DNA of 64,000 bases from Actinorhabdospora filicis (GCF_030269765.1 NZ_BSTX01000002.1:186001-250000), one strand, 5' to 3'; positions 33,922 to 42,697 are shown, numbered from the stretch's first letter. The notes: generated from the letters alone by a model not told the origin. Program-made: numbers and translations.

Positions 33922-33932
33922 CGCCGATGGCG
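33922..33932. promoter_or_regulatory. ClgR-type box upstream of the XRE regulator
   Basis: CGCCGATGGCG, flanked by TT and TA, fits the core CGCYNANRGCG of the ClgR motif described in corynebacteria. Located between the regulator and the dehalogenase gene. Confidence 0.5.
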
Positions 33933-33974
33933 TAAGGGGACGGGCGCTCGTGCGCCCGCCCCTTCGTGGTGTGC

Positions 33975-34835
33975 TCAGCCGCGCAGTCGGTGCTCGGCGG
34001 CCCAGTTGGAGATGGACGCGGCGATCTCGGCGGGGCGGTCCTCGGGGGTGTGGTGTCCGGCGACGAGGTCGTGGTGGTCGATCTGGAGGGCGGCCATGTT
34101 CTGCGCGCACCACTCGTACATGGCCGGGCTCATCATGGTGCTGTAGCTGGGCTCGAAGGTGATGAGCAGCTTGGGGACCTCCGGTGTGGTGGCCAGCCAC
34201 TTGCCGTAGGCCTCGACGCGGGCGACGACGTCCGCCGGCTCACCGCCCAGGGGCATCGAGCGCGCCCACTGCAGGACCGGGCGGCGGCTGTCGGGGGTCG
34301 GGAACGGCGCGCGGTAGATCTCGGCGTCGGCGTCCGAGAGCGGCTCGGAGACGGTGCCGGACAGGTCCAGGAACAGGTTCTGCTCCAGCAGCATCGACTC
34401 CCCGACGCCGGGCGTCTTGATCGCGGCGAACAGCTCGGCCCCGGCGGGCGGGAACTCCTCCCAGGCCATCGGCTTGACGATGGTTTCGGTGAACGCGATC
34501 CCCTTGACCCGCCCCGGATGCCGCGCGGCCCAGTCGAAGGCGAGCGCGCCGCCCCAGTCGTGTCCTACCAGGACGACCTCGTCGAGGCCGAGGGCGTCGA
34601 ACCAGGCGTCGAGGTAGCGGGACTGGTCGTCGAAGGTGTAGTCGATGCCGGGCTTGCCGGAGTCGCCCATGCCGATGAGGTCGGGGGCGAGGATGCGTCC
34701 GGGCCAGTCGAGGGCGGGGATGACGTCGCGCCACAGGTGGGAGGAGGTGGGGTTGCCGTGGAGGAGGACGAGCGGTGCGCCGGTGCCGGTTTCGCGGTGG
34801 TGGATGAAGGAGTCGAGGACGGGGGTGGTGGGCAT
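33975..34835 (-). CDS. Haloalkane dehalogenase
   Basis: 286 aa, the family's usual size. Halide-binding Asn and Trp lie in LLHGNPTSSHLW and VGHDWGGAL. The nucleophile is the Asp of GHDWGG, and the catalytic His is in AGHHTPEDRP. The cap domain spans about residues 135-215. The reaction is hydrolytic cleavage of carbon-halogen bonds to alcohol plus halide in the cytosol. Asp as nucleophile and the HDWGG context separate it from esterases. It stands alone, downstream of the XRE regulator promoter but without an operon partner. The natural substrate is unknown. Confidence 0.88.
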   Translation of the reverse strand: MPTTPVLDSFIHHRETGTGAPLVLLHGNPTSSHLWRDVIPALDWPGRILAPDLIGMGDSGKPGIDYTFDDQSRYLDAWFDALGLDEVVLVGHDWGGALAFDWAARHPGRVKGIAFTETIVKPMAWEEFPPAGAELFAAIKTPGVGESMLLEQNLFLDLSGTVSEPLSDADAEIYRAPFPTPDSRRPVLQWARSMPLGGEPADVVARVEAYGKWLATTPEVPKLLITFEPSYSTMMSPAMYEWCAQNMAALQIDHHDLVAGHHTPEDRPAEIAASISNWAAEHRLRG

Positions 34836-34929
34836 GTCGTGTCCCTCGGGGCTGAGTTAGTTGACTGACTTAGTTCGAGGGGAACGTTAGTCCGAGGACG
34901 GGATCGCGGTCAATCGGGTGTGGGCCAGG

Positions 34930-35781
34930 TCACCGGTGGCGGCGGTGGGCGGTGTCGGGCCCGATCTCCTTGAGCAGCGCCAGGGCCTCGGCCGTCCCTG
35001 AGTCCGGGCGCGGGGTGAAGACGCGCATCCGCTGGTCCTCGGTGGGCGTCAACAGCGCCTCGACGTCGAAGTCCATCGCCCCGGCCTCGGGGTGGATCAG
35101 CCGGAGGCGGCCGCGCCGCCGCACGGCGACCTCGTGGCGCTCCCAGAGCGCGGTGAACTCCGCGCTGGCCGCGCGCAGCCGCGCCAGCAGGTCCGCCGCC
35201 GCCGGATCGCTCCCGCGCCGGGCGATCGCCGCGCGCAGGTCGGCGACCAGCTCGCGGCCCTGCGCCTCGTGCTCGGCGGGCGGGCAGGCCGCGCGGACGA
35301 ACGGGTCGGTGAACCAGCGCCAGACCACGTTGCGGTCGAGTCCCTCACCGGTGCTGCACACGCAGCCCAGGACGGCCTCGGCGAGCGCGTTCTGGGCCAG
35401 CACGTCGCCCAGGTCGGTCAGGACCTGCGCGGGGATCCCGGTGAGTTCGTCGAGCACGTGCCGCAGTACCGGCCCGACGTGCTGCCCGGCGGGCTCGGCG
35501 GCGGGCGGACGGTGCCCGGCGAGCACGTAGAGGTGGCCGCGCTCGTCGGCGCTCAGGCGCAGGGCGCGCGCGAGGGCGTCCAGGATCTGCGCGGAGGGCT
35601 GTGGGCTGCGGGCCTGTTCCAGGCGCATCAGGTAGTCGGCGGACATGCCGGCGAGCACCGCGACCTCCTGGCGGCGCAGGCCGGGCGTGCGGCGGCGGGG
35701 GCCGCCGTCGAATCCGGCCTCGGCTGGGGTGAGCCGTTCGCGCGCGCGGCGCAGGAAGTCGGCGAGTTCGCGGCGGTCCAC
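34930..35781 (-). CDS. XRE-family regulator with MmyB-like ligand-binding domain
   Basis: 283 aa from GTG 35781, preceded by GGGGGG. The N-terminal helix-turn-helix (ELADFLRRARERL; RTPGLRRQEVAVLAGMSADYLMRLEQARSPQPS) is followed by the MmyB-like domain (LADVLAQNALAEAV-type helix, WRWFTDP, VADLRAAIARRGSDP, LIHPEAGAMDFDVEAL). These regulators often sit beside a divergent oxidoreductase or hydrolase that they control. Here the divergent neighbour is an alpha/beta hydrolase 93 bp away, the likely target. Confidence 0.88.
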   Translation of the reverse strand: MDRRELADFLRRARERLTPAEAGFDGGPRRRTPGLRRQEVAVLAGMSADYLMRLEQARSPQPSAQILDALARALRLSADERGHLYVLAGHRPPAAEPAGQHVGPVLRHVLDELTGIPAQVLTDLGDVLAQNALAEAVLGCVCSTGEGLDRNVVWRWFTDPFVRAACPPAEHEAQGRELVADLRAAIARRGSDPAAADLLARLRAASAEFTALWERHEVAVRRRGRLRLIHPEAGAMDFDVEALLTPTEDQRMRVFTPRPDSGTAEALALLKEIGPDTAHRRHR

Positions 35782-35873
35782 GGTCGGGTGCCCCCCTTGG
35801 TGCGGTAGGACGGTCGATCCTAGCCAGCGCGCTCCGATTTTCATCGCGGCCGGGAGGGCGCAGGGTGATCGGC

Positions 35874-36665
35874 ATGAGCGCACACATGATCACCCGTTCG
35901 GTATCCGTCGCCGCCGCCACCGTCCCCTATCGCCTGTGCGGGAGCGGACCGGCGCTGGTCCTGGTGCACGGCACCGGGCGCGGCTCGGTCACCTGGGACG
36001 CCCTGCTGGAGCGGCTCACCGGCCGTCACACCGTCGTCCTGCCCGACCTCTCCGGCAGCGACCGGGCCGTCGACGACGGCTCACCGCTGACCATCGAGGG
36101 CCTGGCCGCGCAAGTCGCGGCGGTCATCGAGGACGCCGGGACGGGCCCGGCCGACGTCGTGGGCCACTCGCTGGGCGCGTCGGTGGCGCTGGCGCTGGCC
36201 GCGACGCGCCCGGACCTGGTCCGGCGGCTGATCCCGGTGGCGGGCTGGACCGGTGGCGAGGACGCCTATGTCGCCCACGTCATCGAGCAGTACCTGGCGC
36301 TGGCCGACCGGCCGGAGGCCTTCGCGCGGCACGCGATGCTCACCGGCTTCAGCCGCCGTCACATCGCCGCGATCGGACCGGCGGCGGCCGATGAGCTGGC
36401 CCGCGGCTTCACGCCGTCCCCGGGCCGGGTGCGGCAGCTGGAGCTGGTGCGGCGGCTGTCGATGGACGGCATGCTCGCGCGCGTCACCGCGCCGACGCTG
36501 GTGATCGGCTGCGCCGAGGACGCGCTGATCCCCGTGGCCAACTCCCGCCGCATCCACGCCGCGATCCCGGGTGGTGACTACGCCGAGCTGGACTCCGGGC
36601 ATGTGGTGCGGGTGGAGCGCCCGGCGGAGCTGGTCGCGCTGATCGAGGAGTTCCTGGGCCGATGA
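35874..36665 (+). CDS. Alpha/beta hydrolase
   Basis: 263 aa from ATG 35874 (CAGGGTGATC upstream; GTG 35865 possible). Oxyanion region LVLVHGTGRGSVTWD, nucleophile elbow GHSLGAS, acid in GCAEDALIP and catalytic His in LDSGHVVRVERP. Cytosolic; the substrate is unknown. Divergent from the MmyB-type XRE regulator, which probably controls it. Confidence 0.88.
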   Translation: MSAHMITRSVSVAAATVPYRLCGSGPALVLVHGTGRGSVTWDALLERLTGRHTVVLPDLSGSDRAVDDGSPLTIEGLAAQVAAVIEDAGTGPADVVGHSLGASVALALAATRPDLVRRLIPVAGWTGGEDAYVAHVIEQYLALADRPEAFARHAMLTGFSRRHIAAIGPAAADELARGFTPSPGRVRQLELVRRLSMDGMLARVTAPTLVIGCAEDALIPVANSRRIHAAIPGGDYAELDSGHVVRVERPAELVALIEEFLGR

Positions 36666-37132
36666 TCCGAACAGAGTGCCCGGAGCGGTTCGCCGCGCCG
36701 TTCTGGGAATCGAGGTGTGCGGGGGTCGCCGCCCTGGCGCAATGGGCGTGATGTAGCGGGAGTATGTGCTGGCCGGGGTGGCCGAGGATCTGGGGAGGGG
36801 GCATACCTTCGCGGCGGGGCAGTGGTTGACCGCGCTGACCCAGACGTACCCGGATGATCTCGATCTGCGCGCTCGCCGTGGCCGACGAGGGCCCGGTGGA
36901 GTGGGCGCCGGAGGAGCCGGCCGCCGGTGGCGTCCTGGGCCGGGTGCTCGGGCGGATCGGTTGCGTCCTGATCCTGCTGCTCCCGCTCACCGTGCTCGGT
37001 CTGGCGGCCTACGGGGCCTACGTGTTGCTGCGCCCGTCCTGATCCGGCTCGACGCGTTCTCGTACCGGCGATCCGAACAAGTGTTATATATGGACAGAAC
37101 GCAATATGTCGGACGAGCCGCCGGAGGTCGCG
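36666..37132 (+). other. Mostly non-coding stretch around a doubtful small ORF
   Basis: Apart from the 62-codon ORF at 36854 I see no gene. Codon-position GC bias is lost over 36666-36850. A sequence CGATCCGAACA near 37068 repeats TGATCCGAACA at 36662. This may be a decayed gene or a promoter region for the SHOCT protein. Confidence 0.35.
36854..37042 (+). CDS. Possible small membrane protein, 62 aa
   Basis: MISICALAVADEGPVEWAPE followed by a Gly-rich linker and one strong hydrophobic helix (CVLILLLPLTVLGLAAYGAYVLL). The hydrophobic end looks real, but no convincing ribosome-binding site is present and the 5' end may be mis-set. The function is unknown. Confidence 0.35.
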   Translation: MISICALAVADEGPVEWAPEEPAAGGVLGRVLGRIGCVLILLLPLTVLGLAAYGAYVLLRPS

Positions 37133-37498
37133 ATGTCGTTCTGGGACTACTTCTGGCTGCTGCTCATCTGGCTGCCGATGCTGCTGCTGTGGGGTTTCGC
37201 GCTCATCGACATCTTCCGCCGCGATGACCTCAAGGGCTGGATGAAGGCCCTGTGGGTGGTCGTGATCATCCTGCTGCCGTTCTTCGGGACGCTGATCTAC
37301 CTGATCATGCGCCCGGCGGGCGCGACGCCGGCCGAGCGGCAGGCGATCGACGCCGGCAGCCGCGAGTTCGTCGCGCGCTATGCCCCGGACAACAGTGCCG
37401 AGCAGTTGCGGGTGCTGGCCGATCTGCACGACCGGGGCAAGCTCACCGATGAGGAGTTCGCGAGCGAGAAGACGCGGGTTCTCGGAAAGACCGGCTGA
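37133..37498 (+). CDS. PLD-nuclease-N-like/SHOCT membrane protein
   Basis: 121 aa from ATG 37133 with GGAGG 6 nt before; an upstream ATG at 37106 has no such site. Two membrane helices (FWLLLIWLPMLLLWGFALIDIFRR; ALWVVVIILLPFFGTLIYLIMRP) with a short loop form the PLDc_N-type hairpin. The C-terminal ~35 residues (AEQLRVLADLHDRGKLTDEEFASEKTRVLG) form a SHOCT domain, a short oligomerisation/membrane-associated module. Common in actinomycetes; role unknown. Its TGA abuts the stop of the convergent SDR with no gap. Confidence 0.8.
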   Translation: MSFWDYFWLLLIWLPMLLLWGFALIDIFRRDDLKGWMKALWVVVIILLPFFGTLIYLIMRPAGATPAERQAIDAGSREFVARYAPDNSAEQLRVLADLHDRGKLTDEEFASEKTRVLGKTG

Positions 37499-38227
37499 CT
37501 ACAGGAGTCCTCCCGCGGCGGTGATGGTCTGCCCGGTGATCCAGGCGGCGTCGGGGCCGAGCAGGAACGCGACGATCCCGGCGATGTCGTCGCCGGTGCC
37601 CAGGCGGGCGAAGGGCGTGTTGCGCGCGGTGCGGGCCAGCAGCTGCGGGGGCAGTGATCCCCGCAGCAGCTCGGTGTCCACGGCGCCGGGGGCCACGCAG
37701 TTGACGGTGATGCGGCGCGGGCCGAGTTCCTGGGCGGCGATGGCGGTGAACTGCTCCACGGCGGCCTTGCTGGCGGCGTAGACGGCGTTGCCGGGGGTGG
37801 GGCGGCCGGTGGCGATCGAGGACAGGTTGACCACGCGTCCGCCGTCGCGCAGGCGGGGCGCGGCGTGGTGGATGGCGAAGTAGGTGGCCTTGGCGTTGAC
37901 GGCCATGACCCGGTCGTAGGAGGCCTCGTCGGCGTCGTCGAATCGCCCGTGTGGCAGCCAGATCCCGGCGTTGTTGACCAGCGCGTCGAGTCCGCCGAGG
38001 GCCTCGCCGGCCTGCGTGACCAGGTCCACGACGTCGCCGTGGACGGCCAGGTCGGCGCGGACGGGCAGTGCGCCGGTCGCTTCGGCGACGGCCTGGGCCT
38101 CGTCCTTGCTCTGGTGGTAGCCGAAGACGACCCGTGCGCCGTCGGCGGTGAGCCGCTCGGTGATCGCGCGGCCGATGCCGCGCGAGCCGCCCGTGACCAG
38201 CGCCGTCTTCCCCGTCAGTGGTTTCAT
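37499..38227 (-). CDS. Short-chain dehydrogenase/reductase
   Basis: 242 aa. Classical SDR: TGGSRGIGRAI, NNAGI, Ser in VVNLSSIA, and Tyr/Lys in YAASKAAVE, then VNCVAPGAVDT. This is the complete Ser-Tyr-Lys active site. FabG-like length and end (TGQTITAAGGLL). Probably NADPH-dependent. It diverges from the ACP - P450 - ligase operon with 75 bp between, so it may supply a keto-reduction step to that pathway; this is inferred from position only. Confidence 0.9.
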   Translation of the reverse strand: MKPLTGKTALVTGGSRGIGRAITERLTADGARVVFGYHQSKDEAQAVAEATGALPVRADLAVHGDVVDLVTQAGEALGGLDALVNNAGIWLPHGRFDDADEASYDRVMAVNAKATYFAIHHAAPRLRDGGRVVNLSSIATGRPTPGNAVYAASKAAVEQFTAIAAQELGPRRITVNCVAPGAVDTELLRGSLPPQLLARTARNTPFARLGTGDDIAGIVAFLLGPDAAWITGQTITAAGGLL

Positions 38228-38302
38228 GCATCCCTGCGTTCGGTGATGGGTCGATTGCTGTCAGTATTGTGGAGCCTGATCGGCGGATCGCGGGGAGGGG
38301 CT

Positions 38303-38587
38303 GTGTTGCGGGTGGGCGATGTCGGCATGAGCGGTGAGCGCGTCCGCGCCGTCCTGATCGCCGCGGCGATCAGGATCAAGCCCGAACTGGGATACGGCGG
38401 CATCAGCGGCGCCGAGCACATCACCGCCGACTGGGGACTCGACTCGGTGGATCGCATGGAGCTGCTCATCGCCGTCGAGGAGGCCTTCGGCATCGAGGAC
38501 GAGGTCGATCCCCGCGTCTTCATGACCCCGGCCAGCGTCAACGACCTCACCGAGCAGATCATGGCCGCCGAGGCGGCGCTGCGGTGA
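38303..38587 (+). CDS. Acyl carrier protein
   Basis: 94 aa from GTG 38303 behind GGGGAGGGG; ATG 38327 is the alternative. The phosphopantetheine attachment Ser is in WGLDSVDRMELLIAVEEAFGI (Ser about 48), followed by the acidic helix III region EDEVDPRVFMTPASVNDL. Typical stand-alone ACP of a small biosynthetic pathway rather than fatty-acid-synthase AcpP. Its TGA overlaps the GTG of the P450 gene. It should carry the acyl chain loaded by the downstream ligase and offered to the P450. Confidence 0.87.
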   Translation: MLRVGDVGMSGERVRAVLIAAAIRIKPELGYGGISGAEHITADWGLDSVDRMELLIAVEEAFGIEDEVDPRVFMTPASVNDLTEQIMAAEAALR

Positions 38588-39702
38588 TCCCGACGGTCCA
38601 TCCGCCCGGCGCGATCGTCCTGAGTGGACGAACCATGGCCGCCCACTTCTTCCGCGCCGGTGACGAGCGCCTGTCCCACGCCGGGGGCTGGGACCTGGTC
38701 TTCGGCGACCGTTTCGGGCGCGGTGTGCTCAATCTGGACGGTCCCCGCCACCGCGACTACCGCAAGGCGCTGCTGCCGCTGCTGACCAGGCGCGCGGCGT
38801 CCGGATACGAGCCCGTGGCCCGCGAGGTCCTCGACCGCGCGTTGACCGGCGTCGCCGCCGACGCGCCCGTCGACCTGCACGCCCTGGTCAAACCGATCGT
38901 CTTCGAGGTCTCGGCGACCCTGTTCGCCGGAATCACCGGCGAGGCGGCCATGGAACTCCTCGGCGCCTACACCGCCCTGCAGGACCCGGGTGACGCCCTC
39001 GGCACCGCCGACGGACGCCGCGTCGCGCGCCAGGTCGTCGGCGCCCGGCGGCGGCTGCGCGCCGCCCTGGGCGAGGCGGTCGCCGCTATGACCGATGTGG
39101 ACGGACCGGTGCGGCGGCTGCGGGAACTGCCCGATCCGCCGGGTGACGAGGAGATCGCGCAGAACCTGGCGATCCTGATCCTGGCGGGCTTCGAGACCAC
39201 CAGCTACGTCACCGCCCGGATGCTCTGGCTGCTCGCCCGCCATCCCGGCCACCAGGACGCGCTGCGCGCCGACGGCTCGGCCTTCGCCGCGGTCTTCGCC
39301 GAGACCACCCGCCTGCACCCGCCGCTGGCCTGGCTGCCGCGCACCGCCGCGACCGATCTGTCCATTGCGGACACCGCGATCCCCGCCGGGAGCGGCGTGT
39401 ACTTCGACATCGCCGCCACCCACCGCGACCCGGAGGTCTTCGAGGCGCCGGACGAGTTCCGTCCCGAACGCCACGCCGCCCCACCGCAGGGGAAGTTCGC
39501 GCAGGTCCCCTTCAGCGCCGGACGGCGGGTCTGCGCCGGAATCCACGTCGGCACCATGGAGGCCGAGACGATCACGACGGGGATCCTGCGCCGCTTCCGG
39601 CTGACCGCCCCGCCCGGCGCCCACATCGGCGACGTATCGGCGAACGGCTCCACCGTCACCCCGGCAGCCCCGCTGCTGGCCCGATGCCACCCGCTGCCGT
39701 GA
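38584..39702 (+). CDS. Cytochrome P450
   Basis: 372 aa, at the short end for bacterial CYPs because the N-terminus begins late (before the B-helix). I-helix oxygen-binding motif A-G-F-E-T-T at about residue 200, ExxR in ETTRLH, and heme loop FSAGRRVCAG with the axial Cys at residue 317. Soluble. GTGA overlap with the ACP gene and overlap with the ligase gene argue for action on an ACP-bound fatty chain, as for P450 BioI-type or carrier-bound hydroxylases. The redox partner is not in this window. Substrate and oxidation site are unknown. Confidence 0.92.
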   Translation: MIPTVHPPGAIVLSGRTMAAHFFRAGDERLSHAGGWDLVFGDRFGRGVLNLDGPRHRDYRKALLPLLTRRAASGYEPVAREVLDRALTGVAADAPVDLHALVKPIVFEVSATLFAGITGEAAMELLGAYTALQDPGDALGTADGRRVARQVVGARRRLRAALGEAVAAMTDVDGPVRRLRELPDPPGDEEIAQNLAILILAGFETTSYVTARMLWLLARHPGHQDALRADGSAFAAVFAETTRLHPPLAWLPRTAATDLSIADTAIPAGSGVYFDIAATHRDPEVFEAPDEFRPERHAAPPQGKFAQVPFSAGRRVCAGIHVGTMEAETITTGILRRFRLTAPPGAHIGDVSANGSTVTPAAPLLARCHPLP

Positions 39703-41312
39703 CGGCGCTCGACCGCCCGACGCTGGCCGAGGTCCCGGCCGCGCTCGGTCCACACGCGACGCTCGCCTACCCCGGCACCGGCGACCTGCTCACCCCGAAA
39801 GAGCTGGACGCCGCCTCGGCCCGTCGCGCGCACGCCCTGCTGGCGGCGGGCGTGCGGCCCGGCGAGGTCGTCGGCCTGCTGCTGCCCACCGGCCCCGACG
39901 TGCTGCTCGGGCTCTTCGGGGTGGTCCGGGCCGGGGCCGCCGCCGCGATGCTCGCCCCGCACTCGGCCGACCCGGGCGTGGCCGCCGAGCGCCTGGCACC
40001 GGCGGTGCGCCGGGCGCGGATGCGCCATCTCATCGCCCACCCCGACTTCGCCGCCGTCGCGCACGCGCTGCTCGCCCACTGCCCGTCGCTGACCGTGCTG
40101 GAACCCGGACTGGAGACACCCGGAGCGGGTGCGCTGCCCACTGTCGACGCTGGCGACCTCGCCGTCGTCCAGTTCACCTCCGGCAGCACCGGGCACCCCA
40201 AAGGCGTGATGCTCTCCCACGCGGCGATCCTGGCCGGCCTGCGCGCCATTGCCACCACCGCCGCGTTCAGCGAGCGGGACGTGATGGTCAACTGGGCGCC
40301 GCACTTCCACGACCTCGGCCTCTTCGGCGTGCTGTCGGTGCTGCTCGCCGGAGGTGGCGTCCACATGCTCTCGCCCCTGGCGTTCATGCGCAGGCCGGCA
40401 GGGACGCTGCGGCTGCTCGCCGAGACCGGCGGGACCATCATGACCGGGCCCGACTTCGCCTACCGCAAGATCGCCGCCGCGCTCACGCCGTCCACACTGG
40501 ATGGACTGGACCTGTCGCGCTGGCGGCTGGCCTTCAACGGCGCCGAACCGGTCCGCGCCGACACCGTCGACGGCTTCCAGAAGGGCCTCGCCCCGGCCGG
40601 AGTCGCCTCCTCGGTGATGTACCCGGTGTACGGGATGGCCGAGGCGACCCTGGCCGTCACGTTCCCCGCGCCGGGCACCGAGCCGCGCGTCGTCCACGTC
40701 GACCGCGCCCGCCTCGCCGACGATCACCTGGCCGTCGCCGTCGCGGAAGGACACGCCGACGCCAAGGCGCTCGTCGCCGTCGGGCGCCCGGTGACCGGCA
40801 TGAACCTGCGCATCCTCGACGAGAACGGTGAAGAGTGCGCGCCCGGGCGTCTCGGTGAGATCCAGATCGCCGGGCCCGCCGTGACCTCCGGCTACCTGCA
40901 CGACCCGGCCGCGACCGCCGCCGCCTTCGACGGGCCCTGGCTGCGCACCGGCGACCTCGGCGTCGAACTCGACGGCGACCTGTTCATCGCCGGGCGCCGC
41001 AAGGAGATGATCATCGTCCGCGGCCAGAACCACTTCCCGCAGGACGTCGAGGACCTCGTGCGCGAGGCGCCCGGCGTCCACCGCGGCCGCTGCGTCGCCT
41101 TCGCCGACCCCGCCACCGAGCACATCGTGGTCGTCGCCGAACTGCCCGCCGCCGCCGACCACGCCGCCGTCACCAGCGAGCTGCGGGCGCGCGTCGCCGA
41201 CCGGCTCGGGCTGGCCGCCGTCCGCGTCCACGCCGTCAAGCCCGGCCGCCTGCCCACGACCACCAGCGGGAAATGGCAGCGCGACCTGGCCCGCACGCTT
41301 CTGGGGGAATGA
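39684..41312 (+). CDS. Fatty-acyl-AMP ligase-like adenylating enzyme
   Basis: 542 aa from ATG 39684; GTG 39699, forming GTGA with the P450 stop, is an equally plausible start. ANL-superfamily motifs: QFTSGSTGHPKGVMLSH at about residue 160, NWAPHFHDLGLFG, YPVYGMAEATLAVTF, LRTGDLGVELDGDLFIAGRRKEMII, and a terminal Lys in TTTSGKWQR. The FAAL-like pieces (HDLGL, fatty-acid-type pocket region) suggest activation of a fatty acid and transfer to the ACP without CoA. It completes an ACP - P450 - ligase cassette. Confidence 0.87.
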   Translation: MPPAAVTALDRPTLAEVPAALGPHATLAYPGTGDLLTPKELDAASARRAHALLAAGVRPGEVVGLLLPTGPDVLLGLFGVVRAGAAAAMLAPHSADPGVAAERLAPAVRRARMRHLIAHPDFAAVAHALLAHCPSLTVLEPGLETPGAGALPTVDAGDLAVVQFTSGSTGHPKGVMLSHAAILAGLRAIATTAAFSERDVMVNWAPHFHDLGLFGVLSVLLAGGGVHMLSPLAFMRRPAGTLRLLAETGGTIMTGPDFAYRKIAAALTPSTLDGLDLSRWRLAFNGAEPVRADTVDGFQKGLAPAGVASSVMYPVYGMAEATLAVTFPAPGTEPRVVHVDRARLADDHLAVAVAEGHADAKALVAVGRPVTGMNLRILDENGEECAPGRLGEIQIAGPAVTSGYLHDPAATAAAFDGPWLRTGDLGVELDGDLFIAGRRKEMIIVRGQNHFPQDVEDLVREAPGVHRGRCVAFADPATEHIVVVAELPAAADHAAVTSELRARVADRLGLAAVRVHAVKPGRLPTTTSGKWQRDLARTLLGE

Positions 41313-41316
41313 CGAA

Positions 41317-41342
41317 GGCGGCCACCCCGAGGGGTGACCGCC
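41317..41342. terminator. Hairpin between convergent ligase and EF-hand genes
   Basis: GGCGG-C-CACCCC / GGGGTG-A-CCGCC forms an interrupted 11-bp stem just after the ligase stop. Confidence 0.6.
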
Positions 41343-41355
41343 CTACGCGCGTGGC

Positions 41356-41895
41356 TCAGAGCTCGCCGAAGAGGTCGTTGCCGCGGGACTGCGGGTCGTT
41401 GCTGGAGAAGAACTCCTTGATGGCCTGCGTCAGCTCGGCCTCGTCGACGTAACCGGAACCGTCGAGGTCGAGGGTCCGCATCGCCGCGTCGTGGGCGTGC
41501 TGGGCCATGCCGAGTCCACGGTGGACGCCGGCCAGCTCCGCGCCGCTGATCCGCCCGTCGCCGTCGACGTCGCAGAAGTCCAGGATCGCCCGCGCCACCG
41601 GCGCCAGGTACTCCTGGTAGGCGGCGGCCGCGTTCGACTCCAGGCCGCGCACGTACTCCTCGCGGCTCACCGCCCCGTCGGAGTCGAGGTCCATGCTCTG
41701 CTGCATGCCCGACCACAGCGCCGCGTAGGCGTCGGTGAGCGCGCGGTGCTTCGGCGTGCCCGGCGCCTGCCCGAACTCCTGGGACAGGCGGGTGACGATC
41801 AGGTCGAAGTCGGCCTGGTCGATCTTGCCGTCGCCGTTGGTGTCGATGAGGTCGAAGTGCCGTCCGAGCTTGCGGTTCAGCAGGGTGCTGGTCAC
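41356..41895 (-). CDS. Four-EF-hand calcium-binding protein (calerythrin-like)
   Basis: 179 aa from GTG 41895 (GGAAGGAAG site). Four 12-residue loops start at Asp18 (DTNGDGKIDQAD), Asp69 (DLDSDGAVSREE), Asp109 (DVDGDGRISGAE) and Asp143 (DLDGSGYVDEAE). Loop 1 ends in Asp instead of Glu, which usually weakens calcium affinity. There is no signal peptide, so it is a cytosolic calcium sensor or buffer like actinomycete calerythrin. Convergent with the fatty-acyl-ligase operon; no obvious functional link. Confidence 0.9.
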   Translation of the reverse strand: MTSTLLNRKLGRHFDLIDTNGDGKIDQADFDLIVTRLSQEFGQAPGTPKHRALTDAYAALWSGMQQSMDLDSDGAVSREEYVRGLESNAAAAYQEYLAPVARAILDFCDVDGDGRISGAELAGVHRGLGMAQHAHDAAMRTLDLDGSGYVDEAELTQAIKEFFSSNDPQSRGNDLFGEL

Positions 41896-41983
41896 AAGGC
41901 TTCCTTCCCCCGTGAGATTCGGCCAATACGGATGTAATGGCCGAAAGTGACCTTACAGGGGATGGGTGCTCAGTTGGTGGTGG

Positions 41984-42697
41984 TCACTTCGGCAGGTCGC
42001 AGTCGAGTCCTTCGGCCTTGAGTACGCACTTGTGCGTGAAGGTCGTTCCGTCGCCCGGCTCGAAGGGCGGCAGCGCGTTCTCGGGTGCCTTCTCGGCCAC
42101 GGCCAGCCCGTAGTCGGCGAAGGTGATCGTCACGGCGATCCCGGCGACGGCGTACTCCAGGGTCGCCGGGCGTCCCTGGCCGTCCAGGGTCAGTGTGTAG
42201 GGAACGGCGGCGAAGTCGGCGTCGACGCCGAAGAAGGGCTCGGAGACCGTCGTCTCGAACAGCCGGGCGGACTCCTCCAGCGAGACGTCGATCGTCGCGG
42301 TGGCGGCGGTCAGGTCCTCGGCCACCGACCACGGTGCCATGCGCGGCAGGAACGGCACGGACGACGCCATCCACATGTCCGTCATGCCCTGACTCCACTG
42401 CTTCTCGCCGATGGTCAGAATCGTGATCCGCTTGGCGTTCACCGGCCCCGCCGTCGCCCGCCACACCTTCGCGCCGGTGTCGAAGGCGCCGCTGACCCGC
42501 AGCAGCTCGCCCTCGGCGTCGCGGTAGACGGCCGTCATCCGCCCGGTGGTGGCCGCCAGCAGCCGCCCGGCCGCGGGCGCGTCGGCGACGGCCGGTGCCG
42601 ACGACGACGTCGCGGGTCCGGGAGCGGCGCCCGTCTCGCACGCGGTCAGCGCGGTGAGCAGGGCGAGGACGAGCAGGGGCGTGCGGAAGCGCTTCAT
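41984..42697 (-). CDS. Lipoprotein of unknown function
   Basis: 237 aa. Signal peptide MKRFRTPLLVLALLTALTAC with lipobox L-T-A-C, so it is lipid-anchored outside the membrane. A Pro/Ala/Ser linker follows, then a beta-rich domain (LRVSGAFDTGAKVWRA; ITILTIGEKQWSQG; two Cys near the end, HKCVLKAEGLDCDL) similar in layout to LppX/LprG-type lipoproteins of actinomycetes. The function is unproven. Confidence 0.78.
   Translation of the reverse strand: MKRFRTPLLVLALLTALTACETGAAPGPATSSSAPAVADAPAAGRLLAATTGRMTAVYRDAEGELLRVSGAFDTGAKVWRATAGPVNAKRITILTIGEKQWSQGMTDMWMASSVPFLPRMAPWSVAEDLTAATATIDVSLEESARLFETTVSEPFFGVDADFAAVPYTLTLDGQGRPATLEYAVAGIAVTITFADYGLAVAEKAPENALPPFEPGDGTTFTHKCVLKAEGLDCDLPK

Noticed and set aside
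39204-41231. 675-codon minus-strand ORF opposite the ligase
   Set aside because: Shadow of the third-codon GC bias of the P450 and ligase genes; no domain.
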